In this document: positions 1 to 6,363 of the stretch, piece by piece
How positions within the stretch are numbered: position 1 is the first letter of the stretch
Layout of the letters: each line of letters opens with the position of its first letter
Source of the DNA: UBA11996 sp964394975
GTDB lineage: Bacteria > Chloroflexota > Dehalococcoidia > Lucifugimonadales > UBA826
Assembly (NCBI GenBank): GCA_964394975.1
Contig: CAYMZR010000062.1
Coordinates: forward strand, 1 to 12,105
Length of the DNA: 12,105 bases
Reading direction: 5' to 3'
Program-made: the position numbers and the translations under genes
Notes under the pieces: model-generated
Databases searched by the model: none
Seen by the model: the letters and a program-made list of their open reading frames with translations, nothing else
What the model was told of the DNA's origin: nothing

Positions 1-53
1 GCTGAGAAAACCAGGGCTGTTGATAACGCCCGAAGGCTAAATAGCTTTCCCAT
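1..53 (-). CDS. N-terminus of a probable exported protein (partial, cut by window edge)
   Basis: Only the first 17 complete codons are inside the window, reading MGKLFSLRALSTALVFS from an ATG at 53. A positively charged start (K3, R8) followed by a hydrophobic stretch (ALSTALVFS) looks like the beginning of a Sec signal peptide or lipoprotein signal. The start is well supported: an AAGGGGG Shine-Dalgarno (58..64) lies 4 bases upstream, and a strong promoter reads into the gene from 187..159. The rest of the protein lies outside the window, so its function cannot be said. A binding protein or other envelope protein is a guess only. Confidence 0.6.
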   Translation of the reverse strand, partial: MGKLFSLRALSTALVFS

Positions 54-131
54 TTGACCCCCTTCTTTCTATAAAGGAACGAATTTTAGTTCAAATTTTC
101 TTGTTGTAAGAGCAAGCAGTAAAAACCACAG

Positions 132-148
132 ACTCACCAACGGCGAGT
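132..148 (-). other. 5'-leader hairpin of the edge gene
   Basis: Read on the minus strand, ACTCGCC-GTT-GGTGAGT folds into a 7-bp stem with a 3-base loop, one pair being a G-U wobble. On the plus strand the same position is an A-C mismatch, so the structure belongs to the minus-strand RNA. It begins only a few bases after the start point predicted from the promoter at 159..187, and about 79 bases before the ATG at 53. A 5'-terminal hairpin of this kind usually protects an mRNA from decay. That role is inferred. Confidence 0.45.
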
Positions 149-158
149 GAACCAGTTC

Positions 159-187
159 ATGATATGCACCACCCCAATGTATGTCAA
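159..187 (-). promoter_or_regulatory. Near-consensus sigma70-type promoter for the edge gene
   Basis: On the minus strand there is a perfect -35 TTGACA (187..182), exactly 17 bases, then the -10 TATCAT (164..159), matching five of six consensus bases. The predicted start of transcription is near 152, giving a leader of about 100 bases before the ATG at 53. It is the best promoter match in the window and suggests that the partial secreted-protein gene is well expressed. Confidence 0.75.
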
Positions 188-268
188 GCCGTTTCCGTGC
201 CTAATTAATCACTCTGAAACAACCCCCCACAAAAGAGACTGCAAACACACACCCAGTCACGCTCCGTC

Positions 269-288
269 CAACTTTAGAATTCTAGTTG
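269..288. promoter_or_regulatory. Imperfect dyad in the divergent intergenic region
   Basis: The core TAGAATTCTA (275..284) is a perfect 10-bp palindrome, flanked by CAAC (269..272) and GTTG (285..288) with two extra T bases on the left side. It lies between the two divergent promoters, some 80 bases upstream of the minus-strand promoter and 36 bases upstream of the candidate plus-strand -10. It could be an operator, but A+T-rich DNA makes such palindromes by chance. The rest of 54..434 shows no coding sequence, tRNA or riboswitch that I recognise. Confidence 0.25.
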
Positions 289-323
289 AATACACATGAA
301 TAATCAATAACAAAAAACGCCTA

Positions 324-332
324 TGCTACAAT
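324..332 (+). promoter_or_regulatory. Candidate extended -10 promoter for the cation exchanger gene
   Basis: TGC-TACAAT is an extended -10 element (TGn plus a five-of-six hexamer). No good -35 hexamer stands 16 to 18 bases upstream, which is tolerable for extended -10 promoters. It would start RNA near 339 and leave a leader of about 95 bases before the GTG at 435. A TTGACC at 343..348 has no matching -10 downstream. Confidence 0.4.
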
Positions 333-434
333 CAAACACAGTATTGACCACTAAAATAGCCCCGCTCACAAAAGGTTACCTACCTTAAAAGACAACGGGA
401 TTCAGAAAAATCGATAACGGAGAGTAATCTGGCT

Positions 435-1625
435 GTGAACAATACATCTGGTCACTCAGCATCTTGGATTCTTTTAGCTGCATTCACCTGCCTAGGGGTG
501 CCTTCTTTCATAATGGTATTCGGAGGAATACATTTCCATCCCATTTTGGACGCTTTCATTTTCGGAATGGGAATCGTGGGTGGCGCATTTCTTATCTCAT
601 GGGCCGCTGAAGCTGCTCAGCTTGATGTTTCGGCTTCCTTCGCTATAGCAATCCTGGCTTTAATAGCAATTTTGCCGGAATACGCGGTTGAAGCTGTTTT
701 GGCATGGGACGCAGGTCAGTCCTATGATGCGGCAAGCGGAGCGGTAACGGTTGAAATGGAAAGAGTGGCCGCTAATGTAACAGGAGCCAACAGATTACTA
801 GTTGGTTTAGGATGGTCAGCCGTTATTTTAATCTTTTGGATCAAAAGAAAAACCTCCCTAAATATGCAAAATACAATGGGTCTTGAGATATTGATGTTGT
901 CTATCGCGACTGCTGTCACGTTTTTGATATTTTTCATGGGTCAAGTACACGTTATCGTAGCTGCAGCCCTAATAGCTCTTTATCTTGTTTACCTATGTCT
1001 CAGCTCAACAAAAGAATCGGAGGAACCAGAACTAATGGGACCCTCTTTGGCTATCGGAGAGCAGTCTAAGATCGCCAGAAGATTAATCGTTTTAGGGTTA
1101 TTCGCCTATTCTGCTTTTGTGATTTTGGTGGCTGCAGAACCATTTGTTCATGCCCTTGTAGAAACCGGCCGAGATTTTGGAATTAGTGACTTCCTATTAA
1201 TACAGTGGATAGCGCCATTGGCTTCAGAATCCCCTGAGATAATAATTGCTGTACTATTCAGTCTCCGAGCAAACCCAGTGGCAGGATTAACAACTCTTAT
1301 TTCTGCCGAGGTTAATCAACTTACTCTTCTAGTTGGTAGCATGGTCGGAATATTCAGTCTCTCAGTAGGAGAGATTTTAAGTTTCCCACTTAACAACATG
1401 CAAGCAGTGGAATTTTTGTTGACCGCTGCTGTTTCTGTATTGGCAATTATATTGGTTTTGCCTAGAGTTATTGGGTGGAAATCGGGAATGGTTTTGCTAG
1501 TACTTTTCTTGGCACATTTGCCATTTACTGAAACTGATCAAAGATTGCTTTTTACATATGGGTACTTAGCAATTGCGATTGCTCTCATAGGGTACCAGCT
1601 ATACCAAAAATACCTATCCAAATAA
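435..1625 (+). CDS. CaCA-family sodium/calcium (cation/H+) exchanger-like membrane protein
   Basis: An integral inner-membrane antiporter of 396 residues with about ten hydrophobic segments and the two alpha repeats that define the Ca2+/cation antiporter superfamily. Repeat 1 holds SWAAEAAQLDVS (55-66), then ILPEYAVEA (79-87) and NVTGANRLLVGLG (114-126). Repeat 2 holds IAPLASESPEIIIA (259-272) and SAEVNQLTLLVGS (290-302), with the acidic and proline residues that coordinate the cation. Between the two halves of repeat 1 lies a stretch of about 25 polar residues (91-113), longer than the tight loop I expect. A hydrophilic loop at 190-215 splits the halves. The start is GTG with GGAGAG (419-424) ten bases upstream. 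The gene stands alone and converges on the exonuclease gene with a 24-bp gap. The ion carried (Ca2+/Na+, Ca2+/H+ or other) cannot be told from sequence. The family call is firm. Confidence 0.85.
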   Translation: MNNTSGHSASWILLAAFTCLGVPSFIMVFGGIHFHPILDAFIFGMGIVGGAFLISWAAEAAQLDVSASFAIAILALIAILPEYAVEAVLAWDAGQSYDAASGAVTVEMERVAANVTGANRLLVGLGWSAVILIFWIKRKTSLNMQNTMGLEILMLSIATAVTFLIFFMGQVHVIVAAALIALYLVYLCLSSTKESEEPELMGPSLAIGEQSKIARRLIVLGLFAYSAFVILVAAEPFVHALVETGRDFGISDFLLIQWIAPLASESPEIIIAVLFSLRANPVAGLTTLISAEVNQLTLLVGSMVGIFSLSVGEILSFPLNNMQAVEFLLTAAVSVLAIILVLPRVIGWKSGMVLLVLFLAHLPFTETDQRLLFTYGYLAIAIALIGYQLYQKYLSK

Positions 1626-1649
1626 AAATTAGTCTCCGAAAAGCTACTT

Positions 1650-2522
1650 TTAGTGCCAACGGTGAGGCCTGTTCGAAAGATTGCCTAATCCTAATTCTCT
1701 GCAAAGAGGCGGGAAGAGCGTCTTTGACGCTCCTTGCCACTCTAATTCAGAAACAGCTTTATTTACCTGCACTTTTTTATGAACAGTCGCAATTTTCCGA
1801 TAAAGATACGCATCGCTTCTGCTATTTTCCAAACTTGCACTCAAAGATTCAGCCCCTCTTACTGAGACGTCCCACAATTTATATGTAATTGGTATTTTCT
1901 CAATATGGCCATACCTATAGAGAAGAACAGCACTAGATTTTGCGCCCCATTTCGGTATTCCTGGAATATTATCTGCGGTGTCACCAACAAGGCCTAAATA
2001 ATCTGGTATAGATGCCGGTGGTACACCGAATTTATCAAGGACCCCACCCTCATTTAGGATGACGTCGTTTTTTCTATCTAGGCACACGATGGTGTTTCCA
2101 TCAACCACCTGACATAAATCTTTGTCGGGCGAACAAATTATCACTTGCTCAACATCATCTTGTTTGGAATAAAGCAAGGCAGCAGATGCCAAAGCATCGT
2201 CGGCTTCAAACTTATACATTGGCCATGAGATTATCCCAAGAGCATCGACAGCCCTCTCAGCAAGCGAAAACTGCATCTCAAGTTCAGGAGGAGTATCAGA
2301 CCCATCTTTATATGTAGGCAATAGCTCGTTCCTAAAAGATTTGATGGAGCTATCAAAGGCCACAGCTAAATGTGTCACGTCTGCCTGATTCAGGAGGGAA
2401 ATCAGGGTGATTATGAGGCCTCTTACAGCCGAAACATGCATTCCATCAGGAGCGAGCCTCTCAGGCTGGCCAAAATGAGATCTAAATAATTCATAGGTCC
2501 CGTCAACAAGATGTACTTTCAT
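1650..2522 (-). CDS. 5'-3' exonuclease (PolA N-domain / FEN-like, stand-alone)
   Basis: A 290-residue metal-dependent 5' nuclease of the PIN-like/H3TH family, the same fold as the N-terminal domain of DNA polymerase I and as phage T5 nuclease; members remove RNA primers and 5' flaps. The visible metal-binding carboxylates are D7 in HLVDGTYELF, D57 in AFDSS, E106/D108/D109 in FEADDALA, D133/D135 in SPDKDLCQ and D181/D184 in GDTADNIPGIPKWG. The last motif opens the helix-3-turn-helix DNA-binding region (181-205). There is no polymerase or 3'-5' exonuclease domain, and the length is normal for stand-alone members, so this is not a broken polA. The gene begins 30 bp after the dppC-like stop, so it is probably co-transcribed with the transporter. 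AGGAG lies rather far (about 14 bases) from the ATG. A separate PolA elsewhere in the genome is expected. Confidence 0.88.
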   Translation of the reverse strand: MKVHLVDGTYELFRSHFGQPERLAPDGMHVSAVRGLIITLISLLNQADVTHLAVAFDSSIKSFRNELLPTYKDGSDTPPELEMQFSLAERAVDALGIISWPMYKFEADDALASAALLYSKQDDVEQVIICSPDKDLCQVVDGNTIVCLDRKNDVILNEGGVLDKFGVPPASIPDYLGLVGDTADNIPGIPKWGAKSSAVLLYRYGHIEKIPITYKLWDVSVRGAESLSASLENSRSDAYLYRKIATVHKKVQVNKAVSELEWQGASKTLFPPLCRELGLGNLSNRPHRWH

Positions 2523-2552
2523 ATGACTTTATTTCACTCCTGCAATATTTAT

Positions 2553-3494
2553 TCACCGTGTATTGGGATTTAGCACATCACTCATGGCATCTCCAAATAA
2601 ATTCCAGCATAAAACTAACGACCAGGCCACTATTCCAGGCGCAATTAGCATCCAAGGCACTACTCTAAGAGCACTTATACTGCCCGCTTCCAGCAACATA
2701 GTTCCTAGGCTTGGTCGAGGAGGCTGGATACCCAAGCCCAGCCAACTCAAAATGATCTCAGTACCGATCAATGTCCCCATGCCCATTGAAACTGTAACCA
2801 CGATGGGGCCTATAGCATTTGGCAAAAGATGAACAAATAGAATTCGAAAAGTAGTAGCTCCAGTTGCTTCTGCTGATTCAACATATTGGGAGGTTTTTAG
2901 TGATAAGACTTGGCCTCTAACTAAACGAGCCATTCCAACCCAACTGAACGAAACTAAAGCTAAAGATATCACTAGGTAGTCTGCAACCCCTGATTTTACT
3001 ATTCCATCCAACCAAGTATTATCTTCAAGCCACCTAACCGAGTCCACAATCCTTGGCCTCAAAGTAGCAGCTAATAATATGACCAGCAATATGTCAGGAA
3101 AAGAGGCGAAAAGCTCACCTATCCTCATGATTATTGAGTCAACACGACCTCCATAATATCCAGAGATTAATCCCAAAGATACTCCGATTAACAAGCCACC
3201 GGTAAGAATTGTGACCATAGTAATTATTACCGTGTTTTGTATCCCCCAAAGAACTCTCGAAAAAACATCTCTGCCTTTCAAATCGGTGCCCGCTATGTGT
3301 TGAAAAGTTGGAGCTTCTCTGATCGACTGATAATCTTGTTCATTGTATCCATATGGAGCTATCAAAGGTGCAAATATACCTAAAAAATATATGACAGAAA
3401 TTGTGGTCACACAGGCAATCGCCAATTTCTTTCGTAGCAATCTGGAGAAGGCTCTATAAAAGTGACCTCTGCTGCCTATAGATGTATCCATCAC
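2553..3494 (-). CDS. dppC: ABC transporter permease, DppC/OppC type
   Basis: The second membrane subunit of a peptide/nickel-type importer, 313 residues. It shows the OppC-type N-terminus: a membrane segment at about 25-48, then GTDLKGRDVFSRVLWG (69-84), followed by the BPD permease core. The cytoplasmic coupling (EAA) loop reads YVESAEATGATTFRILFVH (204-222) and ends in LLPN, the site that docks on the ATPase. Residues 147-170 form a polar extracytoplasmic loop. Its start overlaps the stop of the upstream permease gene in the string GTGATG: GTG at 3494 gives a 4-base overlap, ATG at 3491 gives a 1-base overlap. AAGG lies 5 or 8 bases away, so either codon could be used, and coupling to the upstream gene is likely. 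The symbol reflects family only, since the substrate (di- or oligopeptide, nickel, other solute) cannot be set from the permease. Confidence 0.88.
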   Translation of the reverse strand: MMDTSIGSRGHFYRAFSRLLRKKLAIACVTTISVIYFLGIFAPLIAPYGYNEQDYQSIREAPTFQHIAGTDLKGRDVFSRVLWGIQNTVIITMVTILTGGLLIGVSLGLISGYYGGRVDSIIMRIGELFASFPDILLVILLAATLRPRIVDSVRWLEDNTWLDGIVKSGVADYLVISLALVSFSWVGMARLVRGQVLSLKTSQYVESAEATGATTFRILFVHLLPNAIGPIVVTVSMGMGTLIGTEIILSWLGLGIQPPRPSLGTMLLEAGSISALRVVPWMLIAPGIVAWSLVLCWNLFGDAMSDVLNPNTR

Positions 3495-4420
3495 GAAAGC
3501 CTTATTCTCGGATCAATTAATGAATATGCTATGTCAGCCATAAGATTTGCAATAACGAAGGCTGCTGACAATATCATAGTGAATGCCATTATCACTGGAT
3601 AATCCCGATTGAAAATAGCTTGTATGGCAAAATCTCCAACACCTGGTATTCCTAGTAATCTTTCGGTGATAAATCCGGTAGTCAACATACCAGCCAAAGA
3701 GAAGGACAAAATAGTAATTATGGGAATAATGGCATTCCTCAAAACGTGCCTAATATCTATAGTGGATTCACTTAGTCCTTTGGCTCTAGCTGTTCTGATA
3801 AAATCTTGTCCGAAAACATCTAAAGTACTAGCTCGCATCAATCGAGCTAATCCAGCCACTCCTGGTATACCCATTGTGATAGCTGGCACCACTATTCTTA
3901 AATCAAAAAACCCTCCCCAGCCAGAGCACGGAACCCAACTCAACTTCAAGCACATTGCCCAAAGAACAATCGGAATACTCACCATTATTGGGATGGACAT
4001 CAGAACCAAAGTAAAGGCAATAGCAGCAGGGTCAATCCATGTGCCTTGATGGCGTGCTATCCAAAATCCTAAAGGCAATCCGATAAACAAGCTTACAATC
4101 ATAGCTGCCAAATTGACCTGGAAAGAAACCCACATTTTTGAAGCTAGTAGGCTCCCCACGGACCTACCTCTATACCTTAGGCTTTCTCCAAAATCACCTC
4201 TGATTGCACCTGAAACATAGTCAACGTATTGGACCACAATTGGCCTGTCTAGTCCTAAAGAAGACCTCAACCGATCAGCAGTATCTTCATCATATTTTGT
4301 TCCAAGCATCACCCTAACAGGGTCGCCGGGACCATAAGTTCCAAGTACAAAAGTAACAGCTGACACCATCAATAACAGTACTGGCAACCATAACAATCTT
4401 CTAGTTATATATACCCACAT
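3491..4420 (-). CDS. dppB: ABC transporter permease, DppB/OppB type
   Basis: The first membrane subunit of the importer, 309 residues, about the usual length. MWVYITRRLLWLPVLLLMVS is the typical opening amphipathic and membrane segment. PGDPVRVMLG (31-40) and the periplasmic stretch LRSSLGLDRPIVVQYVDY (51-68) are hallmarks of DppB/OppB. The EAA loop is IRTARAKGLSESTIDIRHVL (208-227), where R-A-K-G replaces the commoner E-A-A-x-x-x-G but the key Gly is kept. LLGIPGVGDFAIQAI (255-269) is the other strong family motif. AAAGGG lies 4 bases before the ATG, partly inside a predicted hairpin (4427..4458). It heads the pair that ends with the dppC-like gene. No ATP-binding subunit gene follows, so the ATPase must be encoded elsewhere. 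Confidence 0.88.
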   Translation of the reverse strand: MWVYITRRLLWLPVLLLMVSAVTFVLGTYGPGDPVRVMLGTKYDEDTADRLRSSLGLDRPIVVQYVDYVSGAIRGDFGESLRYRGRSVGSLLASKMWVSFQVNLAAMIVSLFIGLPLGFWIARHQGTWIDPAAIAFTLVLMSIPIMVSIPIVLWAMCLKLSWVPCSGWGGFFDLRIVVPAITMGIPGVAGLARLMRASTLDVFGQDFIRTARAKGLSESTIDIRHVLRNAIIPIITILSFSLAGMLTTGFITERLLGIPGVGDFAIQAIFNRDYPVIMAFTMILSAAFVIANLMADIAYSLIDPRIRLS

Positions 4421-4426
4421 ACACCC

Positions 4427-4458
4427 TTTATCCTAATATGCTGTCAGTATAGGATAAA
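4427..4458 (-). promoter_or_regulatory. Intergenic hairpin overlapping the dppB Shine-Dalgarno
   Basis: TTTATCCTA (4427..4435) and TAGGATAAA (4450..4458) are a perfect 9-bp inverted repeat around a 14-base loop. On the minus-strand mRNA the 3' arm ends inside the AAAGGG Shine-Dalgarno of the dppB-like gene. A second small hairpin, GACA-TCG-TGTC (4460..4470), sits just before it. A CTGTC in the loop (4441..4445) can also pair with GACAG at 4482..4486. No U-run follows, so it is not a classic terminator. It more likely protects the binding-protein mRNA and dampens permease translation. Confidence 0.5.
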
Positions 4459-4506
4459 CGACATCGTGTCATTGGTAGTAAGACAGTATGTATTAACCCA
4501 TTAATT

Positions 4507-6228
4507 TCAATCTTCTATATACACATATCGCATTTTAGACATTGTCATCGGAGTAAGCTCGTACCCTTTTACATAAGGTTTAATTAGAACGTGTCGCTCA
4601 CCAGCAAACCACAAAGGAACCCATGCAGCGTCATTGACAATAATTTCTTCGGCTCTTTGATATAGATCTATTCGGCTCGCTGAATCAGTCTCAACCCGAG
4701 CATCTTCTAGCAACAAATCTGCCTCTTGATTCGAGTACAAACCGTGATTATTTTCGCTATCAGAATGAAACAATATATCCAAAAAGTCTTGAGGGTCAGG
4801 ATAATCAGCCTCCCATCCTAATCCCCCAAAGGCTTGGAATTTCTCTTCATCCAAATCTTTCAGATACGTAGCCCATTCAACTTGCTGTATTTCAACTTCA
4901 ACCCCTAACATCTCCAGCCACATATTAATTATCACTTCAAGATCCAGGCCAGGTGTACCTCCTGTACCAGGTATTGTTATCACAATTCGTGGCCGATTTG
5001 CCGAATCAGCATACTTTGATTCTGATAACAATTTTTTTGCCAACACAGGATCGTGACGAAGACCTTCAAGGCTCGCATTAAAACCGGGAAATCCTGGAGG
5101 TAAAATGCCATAGGCTGGAACAACCAAATCTGAATATACCTCTCTAGCAATTAATTCCTTGTCTATTGCGTGATTTAAAGCACGACGAAATTTAGGATCA
5201 TCGAATGGAGGTTGTTCTACATTAAACCCTATGTAATTAACAGAATAACCAGGATCTGCAACAACCAAGTCTCCATTAAGAGGGTCAGCAGGATCCTTGA
5301 TCCTTTCTAAATCAAACAGCCCTACCCCTGTTATATCTATCTCATCATTTTCGTACATAGCCATAGAAGAACCACCGGCCAAGTTCATCTGAATCTTTGC
5401 CAGTTTGGCCTTATCAAGATGGTAAAGGTCGTTCCTTTCTAATATTATCCTCTCTCCGATTTTGTAATCGGTAAGCCGAAATGGGCCAGTGCCGTTAGGG
5501 TTGTCGGTCCAATTTAAACCGCCTTCCGACACATTATTTTTATCAACAACATAGGCGGTGGGGTATGTGAGCTTAGCCAAGAAATATGCTTTCGGAGCAT
5601 CTATCTGTATTTGCAACGTGTTATCATCCACCACCTTCACACCTCTTATCTCAAAACCCCTACCCTCCAGTACATCTTTTACACCTACTATGTCACCTAA
5701 ATATGTTTTTGCCGTCGGAGAAGCTGTATCCGGATTAACAGCACGCTCCAATGACCATTTAAAATCGCCAGCTGTTACTTTTGTTCCATCATGGAAAGCC
5801 GCATTTTCACGAATTTTAAAAGTATATGTAAGACCATCAGCTGAAATGTCCCAACTATCGGCAATGTCTGGAATCAACTGTAAATCAGTATCAAATCCGA
5901 CAAGACCTCCAAATATTTCTACAACAACACCCGCAGATGTTGTATCAGAAGTCAAATGAGGATCAAGGGTCGGAGGGTCGGACCAAAGCCGGTTGAACAC
6001 TCCCGATGGTTCCTCAGAAACATTAGCTAGAGTCTTTACTTCGGATTTGGTAACAGAGCTTTTTTTAGCTTCCGTCTTAAGTGTCGAATCTTCTAAGCCA
6101 GATGATTGACCCACCACCTCCTGACTTCCAGAATCACCTACAGCTTTGCCTACCGCCGGCTGTCCACAGGCAACCAACCCGATTAACAGAATCGAGGATA
6201 AAAACCCAAAAAGGAAAATCTTAGTCAT
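4507..6228 (-). CDS. Solute-binding lipoprotein of a peptide/nickel-type ABC importer (SBP_bac_5)
   Basis: The extracytoplasmic receptor of the transporter, 573 residues. It opens with a lipoprotein signal (MTKIFLFGFLSSILLIGLVA) and a lipobox L18-V-A-C21, so Cys21 should be lipidated. Residues 22-75 form a polar Ser/Glu/Lys-rich linker that tethers the domain to the membrane. The SBP family 5 domain starts near 76: SDPPTLDPHL (83-92), SWDISADGLTYTFKIR (125-140) and FHDGTKVTAGDFKWSL (145-160) are its signature region, followed by a mobile solute-binding lobe to the C-terminus. GAGGT lies 5 bases before the ATG at 6228. It is the first gene of the unit and is separated from the permeases by 86 bases holding a hairpin, a common way to make the receptor in excess. 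Ligand unknown; oligopeptides, dipeptides, nickel or sugars are all possible in this family. Confidence 0.9.
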   Translation of the reverse strand: MTKIFLFGFLSSILLIGLVACGQPAVGKAVGDSGSQEVVGQSSGLEDSTLKTEAKKSSVTKSEVKTLANVSEEPSGVFNRLWSDPPTLDPHLTSDTTSAGVVVEIFGGLVGFDTDLQLIPDIADSWDISADGLTYTFKIRENAAFHDGTKVTAGDFKWSLERAVNPDTASPTAKTYLGDIVGVKDVLEGRGFEIRGVKVVDDNTLQIQIDAPKAYFLAKLTYPTAYVVDKNNVSEGGLNWTDNPNGTGPFRLTDYKIGERIILERNDLYHLDKAKLAKIQMNLAGGSSMAMYENDEIDITGVGLFDLERIKDPADPLNGDLVVADPGYSVNYIGFNVEQPPFDDPKFRRALNHAIDKELIAREVYSDLVVPAYGILPPGFPGFNASLEGLRHDPVLAKKLLSESKYADSANRPRIVITIPGTGGTPGLDLEVIINMWLEMLGVEVEIQQVEWATYLKDLDEEKFQAFGGLGWEADYPDPQDFLDILFHSDSENNHGLYSNQEADLLLEDARVETDSASRIDLYQRAEEIIVNDAAWVPLWFAGERHVLIKPYVKGYELTPMTMSKMRYVYIED

Positions 6229-6274
6229 ACGTACCTCAAAAGCAAATTAGTCTATAAAAAATCAATCCCTTCTA

Positions 6275-6304
6275 ATAATAATAATCTAGATAAGGTATTA
6301 ACAA
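6275..6304 (-). promoter_or_regulatory. Candidate promoter of the binding-protein/permease unit
   Basis: On the minus strand, TTGTTA (6304..6299, four of six) is followed after 18 bases by TATTAT (6280..6275, five of six). The start would fall near 6268, giving a leader of about 40 bases. The region is very A+T-rich, so chance matches are likely. The -35 lies on one copy of a repeated AGGTATTA box (6293..6300), which would suit a regulator overlapping the promoter. Confidence 0.35.
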
Positions 6305-6326
6305 CGGCAATTCCACCTAGGTATTA
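6293..6326. repeat. Two direct copies of AGGTATTA, 26 bp apart
   Basis: AGGTATTA occurs at 6293..6300 and at 6319..6326, start to start 26 bp. They lie just upstream of the binding-protein gene, one over the candidate -35. The spacing (about two and a half helical turns) does not put the two copies on the same face, so a tandem operator is possible but unproven. Confidence 0.3.
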
Positions 6327-6331
6327 CCACT

Positions 6332-6351
6332 CTATGCTGCATGCAGAATAG
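6332..6351. promoter_or_regulatory. 20-bp near-perfect dyad between prfB and the transporter unit
   Basis: CTATGCTGCATGCAGAATAG is a 20-bp dyad with a single mismatched pair; its centre CTGCATGCAG is perfect. It starts 12 bases past the end of prfB. It has almost no loop and no T-run after it in either direction, so a protein-binding operator for the downstream transporter unit is more likely than a terminator. No regulator gene is in the window. Confidence 0.35.
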
Positions 6352-6363
6352 CTTAGATGATTT

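Noticed and set aside
164..208. Small plus-strand frame beginning ATGCACCACCCC
   Set aside because: Only about 14 codons, no ribosome site, and it runs opposite to and across the strong minus-strand promoter.
366..389. AAGGT-TACCT-ACCTT as a riboswitch or leader structure for the exchanger gene
   Set aside because: A five-pair stem with no other conserved riboswitch element around it; likely chance.
1639..1651. AAAAG-CTA-CTTTT hairpin between the exchanger and exonuclease genes as a bidirectional terminator
   Set aside because: The stem is five pairs with one G-C pair, too weak, and it overlaps the exonuclease stop codon. No convincing intrinsic terminator was found in the window.
1650..2522. 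Truncated DNA polymerase I gene
   Set aside because: Length, complete carboxylate set and helix-3-turn-helix fit a stand-alone 5' nuclease. No polymerase remnants lie downstream.
3609..4049. Plus-strand open frame of 146 codons
   Set aside because: It lies wholly antisense to the dppB-like gene, which has clear family motifs. The translation shows no domain and no good ribosome binding site; it is a by-product of codon bias.
5558..5959. Plus-strand open frame of 133 codons
   Set aside because: Antisense to the signature region of the binding protein, with no recognisable protein features.
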